Assembly (NCBI RefSeq): GCF_000699445.3
Contig: NC_067201.1
Coordinates: 23,575,033-23,639,032 of the forward strand
DNA from: Schistosoma haematobium
Taxonomy: Eukaryota > Platyhelminthes > Trematoda > Strigeidida > Schistosomatidae
Length of the DNA stretch: 64,000 nt
Direction of reading: 5' to 3'
Shown here piece by piece: positions 54,788 to 64,000 of the stretch. A program made the translations under genes and the position numbers. Numbering within the stretch: the first letter of the stretch is position 1; each line of letters begins with the position of its first letter. The notes under the pieces were generated by a model. It did no database searches. It saw only the letters and a program-made list of their open reading frames with translations, and had not been told where the DNA came from.

Positions 54788-55162
54788 TGTATATCAGTTA
54801 CGACATAAGTAAAATTAATATGGATTTGTGTTAGGTAGTTAGAGTTAGTTAACAAAAAATCCTATTTGATCTAGATTTTATGCTAGTAGACACCTGTCAG
54901 CGAGATATACCTGGAGTCTTCAGAAAATTGATGCACGCTCTGATATTCCAACCTAGTTTCTCAATCTGAGACGCATTATTGAGTTTATGAAACATCACTT
55001 ACCTCTATCGAAACCGGTGTACTTACTTTGATTAATCGCCAATTACTGACTAATGTTCTCAATATCGATTCCATCTTAACATTGACCGAATTCTATCTAT
55101 AAGGTTATAATTTTACCACTAGTGTAAGTGACTCGAATTCGTGTGCACTGTGTTGAGACTTG
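54788..55162. other. Start of the long candidate intron
   Basis: Sequence after the donor. No repeat recognised. Confidence 0.4.
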
Positions 55163-56305
55163 AGGTCAGTCAGTCAGTCAGTAACAACGTAGAACTTCGT
55201 ACGTACGTACATCAGTTCGAGTTGCCACACCACATTAGCACAGAGATGCAGTTGTCGATTCAAATCCCGTAGTGGTAGAGGTACTAAGAGTATAAGCAGT
55301 AATCGGGAAGATTAGGGTTTGGAGATGTTATTTAAAGAGTATAATACAGTGAAATAAATTTGGAAAGAGGAAAAAAGGGACATGAAGAATTCAGAAGATT
55401 AGAATTTGGGAGAACACAGAGAGTGGATGCACCTGCGCCATTGCAAACGATTTCGAGCCATGTCATTCAGGGTCTCTAACCATCGGTTGCTATCATCTCG
55501 TGATCCCCAACCAGGTAGTCTACACCTACCAACATGACTCAGACCACTTGTCAGTGACTTCATGGACTTGTGCCATGTTTTGGTCTGGCCACCCCTAGCT
55601 TTCTTCCAACCTACTCCTATACCACCGAACATAGCACGTCGAGGTAGTCGGTCGTTGGGGATACGTAACACGTGTCCCAGCCATCTCAACTGATGAAGTT
55701 TCACTACTTCACCAATTGATTTGCCATCCTTACCTAGTACTCGTTTCTTAACAACTGTGTTACTTACTCGATGGTCCCATGATATACGAGCAATGTTTCG
55801 AAGACACCTATGATCAAATACTAGTAACCTACGGATATCCTCTACTCTTACCGGCCATGTTTCTCTGCCATAAAGTAGGACGGAACGAACTGCTGCGCAG
55901 TAAACACGTCCTTTGGTTGATAGACGGATATCTCGCCTACGCCATAAATGACGCAAGTTGGCAAAAGCTAGTCGAGCCTTCTGTATCCGTGCTGAGATTT
56001 CGTCACACACCAAACCACAAGGGCTGATGAGACTTCCAAGATAAGTGAAGCGGTCGACACACTCAACTACTTCACTCCCTATCACTAGTTCGGGTGTCGA
56101 TGTAACCCAATCCTGAGAGAATCGCATCCCGAACATGCTTGCATTGTTGCTTGGAGTGGTCAGAAGACTTTGCATTTTGTCAGCGTCTTCACCAAATAAA
56201 ACTATGTCATCTGCATATTCTAAGTCAACAAGTGAACCTCCTGGTAGAAGTTCAACCCCTGGAAATTTAGATGAAGAGAGTGTGATTGGAAATAGTGAAT
56301 AAGAA
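55163..56305 (-). mobile_element. R1c LINE, best-preserved copy, carrying 258+ codons of intact frame
   Basis: Plus strand CAGTCAGTCAGTCAGTAACA at the tail. On the minus strand one frame runs from about 56290 to 55399: PGVELLPGGSLVDLE, the catalytic YADD (56206-56217), IVLFGEDADKMQSLL, FTYLGSLISPCGLV, RHLWRRRDIRLSTKGRVYC, FDHRCLRNIARISWDH, QLRWLGHVLRIPNDRLPRRA, GWKKARGGQTKTWHK, RCLPGWG-type end and IHSLCSPKF stop. The RT fingers and the endonuclease are missing (5'-truncated). It sits in the intron of the Asn-rich gene, antisense to it. Little decay, so a young insertion. Confidence 0.92.
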
Positions 56306-56996
56306 ATACTAAACCTAGATGTTATGCTTTTTGAAACTTATCAGCAAGGTGTACTTGTAATCTTGCAATTTGATCAATGAAATCCGATTATCATATAATG
56401 AGTACTTGAGATACATGAAATTCGTCACTACTCAGTGATCAATGAATTCTAAGTGCATTTCAGTCCCACATGAGTTCATTCATGATTCAAATAGCTCAGT
56501 AGTGATGCCCCCGTCTGTGCAGTTGGATTACATTGGATCGAATTCATTAGAGTACATCAGTTCCCTCAAGATTACGTACGCATCTTACTGACACGAGTGC
56601 TTTATGTTACGAAACTCAAGTCAAGTAAGATTTCTTGTTGGCTACTTCCAACTGCCACCTCACATAGATTACACGGTGTCATGGAGCAATAGATAAATGC
56701 AGTAAAAGTATATTTTAGGGACGAGATAATCAGGATGGAGAACACGAATTTTAAGTTTTTCTGTTGAATTCAAATATTTCATATGAAAAACAGTAAAATT
56801 GTTTTCATAATACTACCAATAGTGCTTGAAAGGTTCAAGAAAAATTAATTTTAGCAACCATAAAATAAAAATGATACTATTCAACATATCATATTCACAA
56901 TTCTATCACTTCAGATTGTATATAACTAGCACATTGACACTATCCATAAATCTTAACTCCTAACACTTAATCCTGAAATAAACATTAATCTTGTAA
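56306..56996. other. Unassigned intron stretch
   Basis: No recognised feature. Confidence 0.4.
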
Positions 56997-57521
56997 TGTT
57001 CTATGGCTGATCAAATATCACTTGACACAATTGTCGATCTAAACACCGACTTCTATGACCATGTTTCTCTTCTAAACTAATGACACGTCAAACAGCACTA
57101 CCAACCTTGAGTCAACTCTAAATCCTTATTACTCCTCTATATAGCCAAGTTCGTTGAGTCCAGAACACAATAATCAGCCTCTACTATATAGATGTTATAT
57201 TTCAAATATATCTAGTTTAGATACAAATAGACCAGACCAGACTAAATCACATCATAAAATAAAAAGTAAAAATTGTACAAGATCAAGTCAAAAGTGGCTG
57301 TGAGTGTGAGAGATTATAACTAACAGATTGAGGATAAATTAAGAATGGCAAATCATATAAGAGTAGCCAATGTACCTAATGAAAGCTTATGATAAAAGTA
57401 ATATGAATATATACTGAATCTAGTCACTTAATAATTATTGAATGAGAGAATATATGCAATAATAGTCCATAAATAATTCCCCGACAGTTACCACTCATTT
57501 GTTCTTTGTTCGGATATAACA
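56997..57521 (-). repeat. LTR-G family copy, diverged
   Basis: Begins TGTTCTATGG, ends CGGATATAACA. Contains AGTTCGTTGAGTCCAGAACA, ATAATCAGCCTCTACTATAT, AAAAGTGGCTGTGAGTGTGA, TAATAGTCCATAAATAATTC, in the order of 38874-39385. No target duplication found. Confidence 0.65.
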
Positions 57522-57591
57522 AACCTTGTGAAATCATATTTTATGAACGAAATAATCAAATCACACCCCTTAAAATGTTGGGTGACATTCA

Positions 57592-58060
57592 TTCATTCAC
57601 ATAATTGTAGAGCATTTGTATATTATATCTGATGTCAGTACGTGATGAATACCTCAACCTTAAACCCTTATGGATGTGAATAATTTAAGCCTAATAAACT
57701 TCCCTCTTCACTTTTAGTCCTCTTAATCATTAGTCCGTTAGGAGATCGCATATACGAAGTTTATGTATCACTTGTGTACACTTTATCTGAGCGTAAATTA
57801 TGGGATTCAGCGCATAATCAAGGTTGTTTTTATGGTTGAAAAGTACTTTCACCTTATAACTAATTCTTAACCATAACTTTCGTAGATCTATAAATAAAGT
57901 GATAGGACCATAACTAATGAACTGAATAAACAGATTTAAGATAACGCTTGTTGAAATTCATTCATTCTTATCGCTACTAAACATTCTTGCATTAAAGTTG
58001 ATGTCAGTTCGTGATAAAAACATCCTAATCTTATGTATATTTCGTTTACTTATCGTAAAT
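57592..58060. repeat. MM-like repeat pieces
   Basis: TATCTGATGTCAGTACGTGA with CCTCAACCTTAAACCC (57630-57670), and AAGTTGATGTCAGTTCGTGA (57977-58020) correspond to the MM interior. Ends are not recognisable; two overlapping relics. Confidence 0.5.
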
Positions 58061-58148
58061 AACTCAACATGGTTAAGGTTAATTAATTAATTATGTCAGA
58101 AATACTTATTTACTGCAATTATATTACTTTATATAGTGAATTGTTTCT

Positions 58149-58280
58149 GTTGGGGAGATTCAGAAAACTCCTCAAAAAAAGAATCCAGGAAAGGCTCTGA
58201 AAACACTGAGAAGCATCTTATCCAATCAGTGTTCACTAGAAGTCTTGTCAGAAACATCTAGAAAGTGGAAAGTCACAGGG
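58149..58280 (+). repeat. LTR-H fragment (left third)
   Basis: TGTTGGGGAGATTCAGAAAA, AAAGGCTCTGAAAACACTGA, TTATCCAATCAGTGTTCACT match the first ~130 bases of the solo LTR at 59246, then stop. Confidence 0.8.
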
Positions 58281-58289
58281 TAAACCATC

Positions 58290-58515
58290 CATCTATGTCT
58301 CCATCATAATTTGAGATTGTTTAAAAAGATATATCATGAATTGTGTTTTTACGATAGTTACTAGTATAGAAGTGGGTTAGAAGAAAGCTGGAAGTTGCCA
58401 AACCAAAACGCGACATCATTCCAAGAGGTTATTGATTTTTGTCCTGAACCTTGTCGTTAGACGAAGACTATCTGGTTAGGATTAAACCGATAACTGCGAT
58501 CAGTGATCTATGTCC
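58290..58515 (+). repeat. R1 LINE relic
   Basis: CATCATAATTTGAGATTGTT, TTAGAAGAAAGCTGGAAGTT, GCCAAACCAAAACGCGACAT, GAAGACTATCTGGTTAGGAT follow the order of the R1b coding end. Heavily decayed. Confidence 0.55.
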
Positions 58516-58734
58516 TAATGGATATAAATTTTTTTACATTCTCGAACCCTAAAAATGACTCAGACAAATTTTTAAAATACTCCACATTAATCCTAGTTAA
58601 GTTAAGGGTACTTTATGTAAGGTTATAATTAAGGTTTTAGGATCGAGGTATTCATCACGTTCTGATACTGTGGTGTGGGTTACTTATATCTATATAAGTA
58701 GTATATAACTGTGGTCAGGCATAGAATGTATTTC

Positions 58735-58990
58735 AGCAGAAGATCAATAAGGAAAGAACGTAAAAGGAATGCAATTGGTATGAAAATGCATCAACAATGA
58801 AATCTGAGACAATGGACTGATATTTGCAAAGGAACAGTCAAATTTGAGACAATGGATTGATATTTTGCAATTTAACTACTCACTATATGGTCCTCAGATT
58901 TTATTGAGATGCTCTGTAATTTTGTGTCGAATACATTCGATTGTCCCCACTCTTGTTCTTGTTCACTATAATACCAGATATGGTGTGCAA
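58735..58990 (+). repeat. LTR-G-related fragment
   Basis: GAAATCTGAGACAATGGACT, GATTTTATTGAGATGCTCTG, GAATACATTCGATTGTCCCC, ACTCTTGTTCTTGTTCACTA correspond to 19445-19600. A 50-base direct repeat (TTTGAGACAATGGATTGATA) lies at its start. Confidence 0.6.
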
Positions 58991-59245
58991 ATACCCTACA
59001 ATCATGTGAGTGAATGAATGGCGCTCAAAATTTTAAGAAGTGTAATTTGATTATTTCATTCATCAAATATAATGTCACCAAGTTAAAGTTCATTTCAGGA
59101 TTCATCGTTTAGAGTTAAGATTTATGAATAGTATCAATTTGAAAATTATATACAATCTGAAGTGACAGAAGTGATATGTCGAACAGTGTCGGTGTCTCCC
59201 CAAAAGTATATTTTTACCTTTAATTTAGTATATATATAAACATTT

Positions 59246-59617
59246 TGTTGGGGAGATCCAGAAAATTCCCCGAAAAAAGCCATGAAAGGCTCTGATGAAA
59301 ACACTGAGAAGTATCTTATCCAATCAGCGTTGACTAGAAGTTTTGCCAGAAACATCAAGAAAGTGGAAAGTCATATGTTGAGTTTCTGATTGGAAGATTA
59401 CTGTACTGCTACTATGTTTAGTAGCATTCCAGGATTTTCGGGAAACCCAAGGACATCTAAAATACCATAAAAACCCTAGATTTTCTGTACATAAACGGGC
59501 TTTGGGAGTAAAGTGTTTCTTACATACTTTGCGCCTTTTCTCTCGTGTTTAAATCGCTGCGTAGTTCTAGCCTGGGCTTAGGAACCGAATCTAGCGTTCA
59601 ATAAACAAGACTTGTCA
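59246..59617 (+). repeat. Solo LTR (LTR-H), 372 bp, perfect 5-bp target duplication
   Basis: Ends TGTTGGGGAG and GACTTGTCA (TG...CA). CATTT stands immediately outside both ends (59241-59245 and 59618-59622). Late in the unit CAATAAACAAGA gives a polyadenylation signal. No internal domain beside it. A solo LTR left by LTR-LTR recombination, inside the candidate intron. Confidence 0.9.
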
Positions 59618-60102
59618 CATTTCCGAAATCATCTCATATAATTGTCATTTGTGGAATTTCACAACTATTCTTCATATTTCAAACGATCAATCAAATACTT
59701 CCCTATTGACATTCATCTTCTTCTGTACTTCTGTGAATAGTTTAAATGACTCCAAATAGGAAAAATAAAACGTTAAGAACCATAAATGAAGTTTCTATCT
59801 CTTTACTAAAAATAGATAACAGCTGATGACATAATAATAATCAGTAAATTACTTAACAAATAATCAATAAATCAACTTTCTCTTTTCTCTTATTGGTCAA
59901 TCAAATTTATCACTTCGTCAAGGTCACTGGATCATATGGGAATTTCTTTTTTTCACAGTGTACAAAATAAGAAAAGCGATCATATTGTATTGACGTTTAA
60001 ATAATGATCTTATTCTGTTTTAAATGAAATGTAAAGTATTTTTATTGGGATAAGATCATTTTCATTATGAGAGAGTTAGTGGATAGATAAAAAGATAAAA
60101 TA
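59618..60102. other. Unassigned intron stretch
   Basis: No recognised feature beyond the target duplication. Confidence 0.4.
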
Positions 60103-60445
60103 TCAGAAGGGTTTTTCTGTGGATATTATAGTAATTTCAATGGTTGAGATCAGGAGTCATTTGAAGCTAGACCACTATGGAAAATACAGAAGCACTGGAC
60201 GGCTGTTTTGTCCTATTGTGAGAGAGTAACTCACTGAATATATTGGTGGATGTGTCACTCCATTTCGTGAATTGTTTGAGGTTAGACATTCATACCATTG
60301 GATGTCGGGTCAGTGGTCTAGAGGTTAAGCGCTCTCACGCACTGCTGAGGAGTCCTACAATAAGACGAAACCGCCATCCAGTACCTCCAGGTTTTCCATG
60401 GTGGTCTAGCTTCAATTGACTCATGATCTCAACCATTGAAAAAGA
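60103..60445. mobile_element. HT element with both arms, tRNA-like module in plus orientation
   Basis: Left arm TATCAGAAGGGTTTTTCTGT to GGACGGCTGTTTTGTCCTAT; spacer ATTGGTGGATGTGTCACTCC; A-box side GATGTCGGGTCAGTGGTCTA with GAGGTTAAGCGCTC; the B-box part is deleted; ribozyme; right arm CTCCAGGTTTTCCATGGTGG to TGATCTCAACCATTGAAAA. Confidence 0.85.
60339..60384 (+). ncRNA. Hammerhead ribozyme motif of the HT family, core intact
   Basis: Stem I GCACTG (60339-60344), core CTGAGGA (60345-60351), stem II GTC/GAC plus a C-A mismatch, GAAA (60367-60370), short stem III ACCGCCAT, triplet ATC (60376-60378), return strand CAGTAC (five of six pairs). All conserved core positions are present. It is in the sense orientation of the Asn-rich gene's intron, so it would be transcribed with that gene. 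Confidence 0.65.
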
Positions 60446-60831
60446 TTTTAAAAAAGTCACTAAGAGTACGGAATAGTTGTTTTATCCGTCAGTGGGAATT
60501 CTTGTTAGTGTTAAGAAAATGCGAATGGTCCTGTATCGAATTAAACTCAGATTACCTGTGAATCATTTAATTCAATGACTGTGATATGTTTGACATTTTT
60601 CTGGTACGTTGATTAGAATAAATATTTTACTAGTAAATGGTGGCTAAGTGTTCGTATGCGAGACTGAATCTCCTAGGTTCGATCCCTGGTGATGAGGTCG
60701 TGTACGCGCGTTGTTGAGGAGTTTCGTACAAGAAAAAAACAGCTGTTCAGTGCCTACTAGTTTTCAATGATTGTTTAACAAAAATCAGTCTGAAATGTTA
60801 ACTATCAAGATTTGATGGGAGCTAGGAGCTT
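60446..60831 (+). repeat. HT relic and flanking sequence
   Basis: 60636-60785 keeps GTGGCTAAGTGTTCGTATGC, CCTAGGTTCGATCCCTGGTG (B box), a wrecked ribozyme (GTTGTTGAGGAGTTTCG) and a decayed right arm. The rest is unassigned. Confidence 0.6.
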
Positions 60832-61527
60832 TACGGCTGCGAAACGTGACCATTAAGAGTAGAAGATACTCGTAAGCTAATAGTATTTGACACCAGATGC
60901 CTTAGAAATATTACTCGCATCTGCTGGGACCACTGGGTAAGTAATAGTGAGGTTAGACGTAGAGTATTAGGGAATGATGGTCAATCAGTTGATGAGATTG
61001 TAAATCTTTATCGACTGAGATGGTTGGGCCACGTTGTTGTGTTGCGTATGCTTGAACACCGATTAACACGACGCGCAATGTTGACTAGTGTTGGGGATGG
61101 TTGAAAAGAAGTTAGAGGTGGCCAAAATAAAAAGTGATATCATTGCTTGAAGTGACTAAGTTCTAGTCTGAGTCATGTTGTTAGATGCAGACTACTTGGT
61201 TGATGTTTGCGTGACTATCATACCCAATAGTTGGAGACTGTGTTTGATATATGGCTGAGAATCGATCTTAATGGAGTAGGTGTATACATCCTTTGTCTTA
61301 CCTTAAACTATGAGCTGAAAATTGCTTCATACCTTTCTTTCTACGAACTAATTCTTTCTTCCTGTACTGTGTCCTTATATGCAATCTTTCTTTTATATAT
61401 TACCACCATTGAATTAACTACTTTTATTAATTTGGTGTTCATCTTGTTGTGGTAATGAGGTATGGCAACCTGGACCGATGCATATATGTGCCTGTTCCTA
61501 CGTTGAAGCTGACTGACTGACTGTCTG
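60832..61527 (+). mobile_element. R1b LINE, 5'-truncated copy with tail
   Basis: TACGGCTGCGAAACGTGACC (YGCET), CTTAGAAATATTACTCGCAT (LRNITRI), LRWLGHVV-type text, then the R1b 3' end, finishing AGCTGACTGACTGACTG. Nearly the same as 50406-51066, including the shared TGAAAAGAAG change that breaks the WKK block, so the two are sisters. Confidence 0.88.
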
Positions 61528-61644
61528 AGTATGACAATCCAAGGTTGAATCACTGTAGTCATTGTTTAACAAAGAATCTTGTTATTACTAATATATAAAC
61601 CAAATTATTGATTCAATTTGATTTTCTTTCCGTTTACATTGTAG

Positions 61645-61685
61645 ATCCTCACAAGTCAGTTGATACGGAATCGGATACATCAAGT
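61645..61685 (+). CDS. Candidate 41-base exon of the Asn-rich gene
   Basis: Preceded by TTTCCGTTTACATTGTAG (acceptor) and followed by GTGAGT (61686-61691). The exon at 54086-54731 ends one base into a codon; adding this exon gives HPHKSVDTESDTSS and leaves phase 0. The tract is acidic and serine-rich and reads as natural protein. A 41-base exon could arise by chance, but phase, acceptor and donor all agree. The gene would go on to the right; no later exon could be identified before 64000. Confidence 0.45.
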
Positions 61686-61691
61686 GTGAGT

Positions 61692-62295
61692 TTGATAATT
61701 TGGAAAAAGATGTTGTTATCACCTTCCCTCTTCTTGTATAGATTCCATACCTTTTCTAATAAATTTCTAGAATCTAGAAAATCTTCAACCACTCAAATAA
61801 AATGTTGATGGATACTTCAAAAACTCAAAGCTTTTTGAAAACATTCAAGAGAAATGTAGATAACATCTAAGTATAATTTCCTTATCTGGACTCAAGAATT
61901 ATTGATTAATAGGCACTTTAAGTATCTTCTTCACAATTTTCTAGACTATTAAAGTCGTTCATAATTCTGCAAATGCCTTCCATTTTTATACTCAATCTAA
62001 CCTCTAAAATTGGCATTGTTTAGTATAGTTCTCGCCTTTCGTACACTGTTCAAGGTTCAAGAGTTGGATAATATCAATTGTCTAATCTATTTTATGCTAC
62101 CTATTTATGTTGTCTAACTTGTAACTAGTTTGTGGAATATTCAAATTTTTGCTGACTGGTAATTTTCTTTTCTGTTTTATTCATATAAGAAATACACAAA
62201 CAGTTTAGTATTACTAATACTATCATTTCATTCGGTACTGGATATTTTGCCGTCATAAATGAGTGCTCTTTTTTAGTTGGTATTAGTGAAGATTT
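61692..62295. other. Unassigned, probably intron
   Basis: No recognised feature. Confidence 0.4.
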
Positions 62296-64000
62296 GTTAC
62301 TTACTTGCTTGGTTACACCTGTTACTCCTCGTGACGGAGCATAGGCCACCTACAAGGATTCTCCATCGAACTCTCTCCTGGCAAACCTTTCCAGTTCTCT
62401 TCAGTTGTTATTCATCCTTTTGATGTTTGCTTCTAATTCCCGACGCAATGTGTTCTTTGATCTTCCACTTTAAGATTCCAAGTTAGAACTTGCCTCATGA
62501 TGCAGTTTCGTGATTTCTGTGATGTATATCCTATCTACCTCCAGCGTCCTAATTTCCTCTTCAACTGGAAGCTGCTTTGTTCTCTCCTACAATAGGCTGT
62601 TGTTGATGGTTTCCGGCCAACGGACATTGAGTATATTGTGTAAACAATTGTTTATAAGTACTTGTACATTTTTGATGATGGTTGTGGTAGTTTTCCACGT
62701 TTCGGCTCCGTACAATAGAACTAACTATCTTAACATTCGTATTAAAGATTGTGACTTTGATATTGGTTCACAGTTGTTTTGAGTTCCAAATGTTGTTCAA
62801 CTGTAAGAATGCTGTTCTTGCTTCGTCAATCTTTACCTTTAGTTCTGCATCAGATCCTCCTTGTTCATCGATGATTCTGCCCACGTAAGTGAAATATCCC
62901 AAATCTTCCAGAGTTTCTATATCAGGTGTGACTGGTTTGGCGTTCTCTGTGTTTTATTCCACGTCCTTGGTTTTTGCATGTGTGTGTTTAAGCCTATTGA
63001 TGCAGAGACTGCTACTAAAATGGTTGTTTTGACCTGGATTTTTTCGTGTGCAAAAGGTCGAAAGGCCAGGTGATCTGCAAAATCAAAATTGTCTAGTTGC
63101 ATACAAGCTGTCCATTGTATTCCGTGCTTCCTCTCAGATGTGGAGGCCTTCATAATCAAGCCAACCACCAGAAGAAAGAAGAAGAGGGGGAGTAAGCAGT
63201 CTTGTCCGACTCCGGCCCTAACTTGGAATGCGTCTGTGAACTGTCCTCCATACACGACTTTGCAGTGTAGTCCGTCGTATGAATTCCGGATGGTGTTGAT
63301 CTCAGGAACTCTATACTGTTGAAGATGGTTCCATTATGTTCTCTTATCCACACTGTCAACTGCTCCCTCATAGTCAAGGAAGTTGAATTATGGTGAATTA
63401 TGGTGATTGGTCAACAATGATTCTTAGTGTCGCGATTTGATATGTGCATGACCGATCTTTACGGAATCCGGTTTGTTGATCTCGAAGTTGGATGTCTACT
63501 GAATCTTTCATCCGGTTGAGCAATACTTTGTTGAAATTTTTCCTAGTACTGATAGAAGTGTGATGCTCGGATCTCCTTTCTGAAACATCTAGGCTGTCAG
63601 CACTTGTTTCCCCCTCCCAAATCTTCCTGAATAGAGTGTGAAGCATGTTTGCAGTTGCTTCGGTGTCTGACTTCACTACTTCGGCTGATATACCGTCAGA
63701 TCCTGCTAATTTCTCACTCATGATTTGTCTGATGGCCATCCGGATATCCTCGATCGTTGGTGGAGTGACATCTATAGGAAGGTCTGTGTGTGCTGCTTCG
63801 ATTTCCACTGGATTCACTGGAGTTGGTCTTTTCAAAAGTTACCCGAAGTGTTCTACCCATCTGTTCCTCTGTCCTAGAGTCTCAGTGATTGTCCTGTCTT
63901 CTTTGGTCTTAACTGGTCTCTCTGGTTTACTATATTTCCCTGCTAGTTTCTTCATTGTGTCATATAGTTGTTTGATATTTCCTTCTCTTACAGCTTCTTC
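62296..64000 (-). mobile_element. R2 LINE (RTE-like), long copy running off the right edge
   Basis: Tail side GTTACTTACTTGCTTGGTTA and CGTGACGGAGCATAGGCCAC. Up the minus strand come the connection region (VKTFTYLG-like, then NIWNSKQ region, broken), RT palm, RT fingers, and beyond 63840 sequence in the direction of the endonuclease/RT linker. About 1.7 kb visible. Confidence 0.88.
62917..63835 (-). pseudogene. R2 reverse transcriptase domain, frameshifted
   Basis: Minus strand, first frame (63835-63398): PTIEDIRMAIRQIMSEKLAG, SDGISAEVVKSDTEATANML, HTLFRKIWEGE, FNKVLLNRMKDSVDIQLRDQ, QTGFRKDRSCTYQIATLRII. About 25 codons (through the KGDL..RGITLL block) are missing before FNKV. After a frameshift: FLDYEGAVDSVD (motif A, catalytic D kept), MYGGQFTDAFQVRAGVGQDC, LLPLFFFLLVVGLIMKAS, MQLDNFDFADHLAF. 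The catalytic FADD/YADD box reads FADH, so the second aspartate is lost. A dead RTE-type reverse transcriptase. Confidence 0.9.

Noticed and set aside
16905..60790. tRNA genes (several stretches with convincing A and B boxes)
   Set aside because: All lie within HT or Sm-alpha repeats and none closes a full cloverleaf with an acceptor stem in my reading; they are tRNA-derived SINE heads.

Overview
The window is A+T-rich (my estimate, by eye, is roughly two thirds A+T), poor in long open frames and packed with dispersed repeats. The repeat content points to a blood fluke, genus Schistosoma: Sm-alpha-type SINE-like repeats carrying the hammerhead ribozyme, RTE-like and CR1-like LINE fragments whose proteins read like the schistosome SR/Perere elements, a Ty3/gypsy gag of the schistosome type, and a Merlin transposase remnant. 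I cannot name the species. There is no operon structure, CRISPR array, rRNA gene or true tRNA gene; tRNA-like stretches all sit inside repeats.

Only two places look like host coding sequence. One is a 267-base cysteine-rich exon on the minus strand (3922-4188) with both splice sites. The other is an asparagine-rich exon on the plus strand (54086-54731) whose donor can be joined in phase to a 41-base exon at 61645-61685, giving an intron of about 6.9 kb that is full of transposon debris.

Repeat families, named here for convenience: R1 = RTE-like LINE with a (GTCA)n tail (subfamilies R1b and R1c); R2 = RTE-like LINE with a (TAAG)n tail; HT = a tRNA-like element with long inverted arms and a hammerhead ribozyme; Sm-alpha = the known hammerhead SINE; RA = a ~530-bp repeat ending in AAATAAATAAA; RF = a ~620-bp repeat; MM = a ~290-bp Merlin-type MITE; LTR-G and LTR-H = solo LTR families; GP = a decayed gypsy provirus.

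Layout: 1-5.3 kb R1, RA and RF pieces plus the minus-strand exon; 5.5-6.5 kb Merlin remnant and MM pieces; 7.3-11.7 kb the GP provirus on the minus strand, with a CR1 fragment in one LTR and two insertions in gag; 11.7-14.3 kb mostly featureless; 14.3-16.6 kb R2 and MM; 16.9-19.1 kb HT, RA and Sm-alpha; 19.2-20 kb LTR-G; 22-29 kb MM, RF, HT, nested R1 and R2; 29-37 kb R1, RA, HT, MM and R2; 37-42 kb R1, LTR-G, HT; 42.4-46.5 kb RA, Sm-alpha, R1 and a 450-bp (GAGT)n array; 47-53.9 kb HT, R1 and RA; 54-61.7 kb the Asn-rich gene with R1, LTR-G, LTR-H, HT in its intron; 62.3-64 kb an R2 copy with part of the reverse transcriptase, running off the right edge.

Most interesting: the HT family joins Pol III-like boxes, arms of roughly 110 bases in inverted orientation, and a hammerhead motif (CTGAGGA core) distinct from the Sm-alpha one. 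Several copies keep the ribozyme core. Nested insertions with clear target-site duplications give a readable history of the locus.
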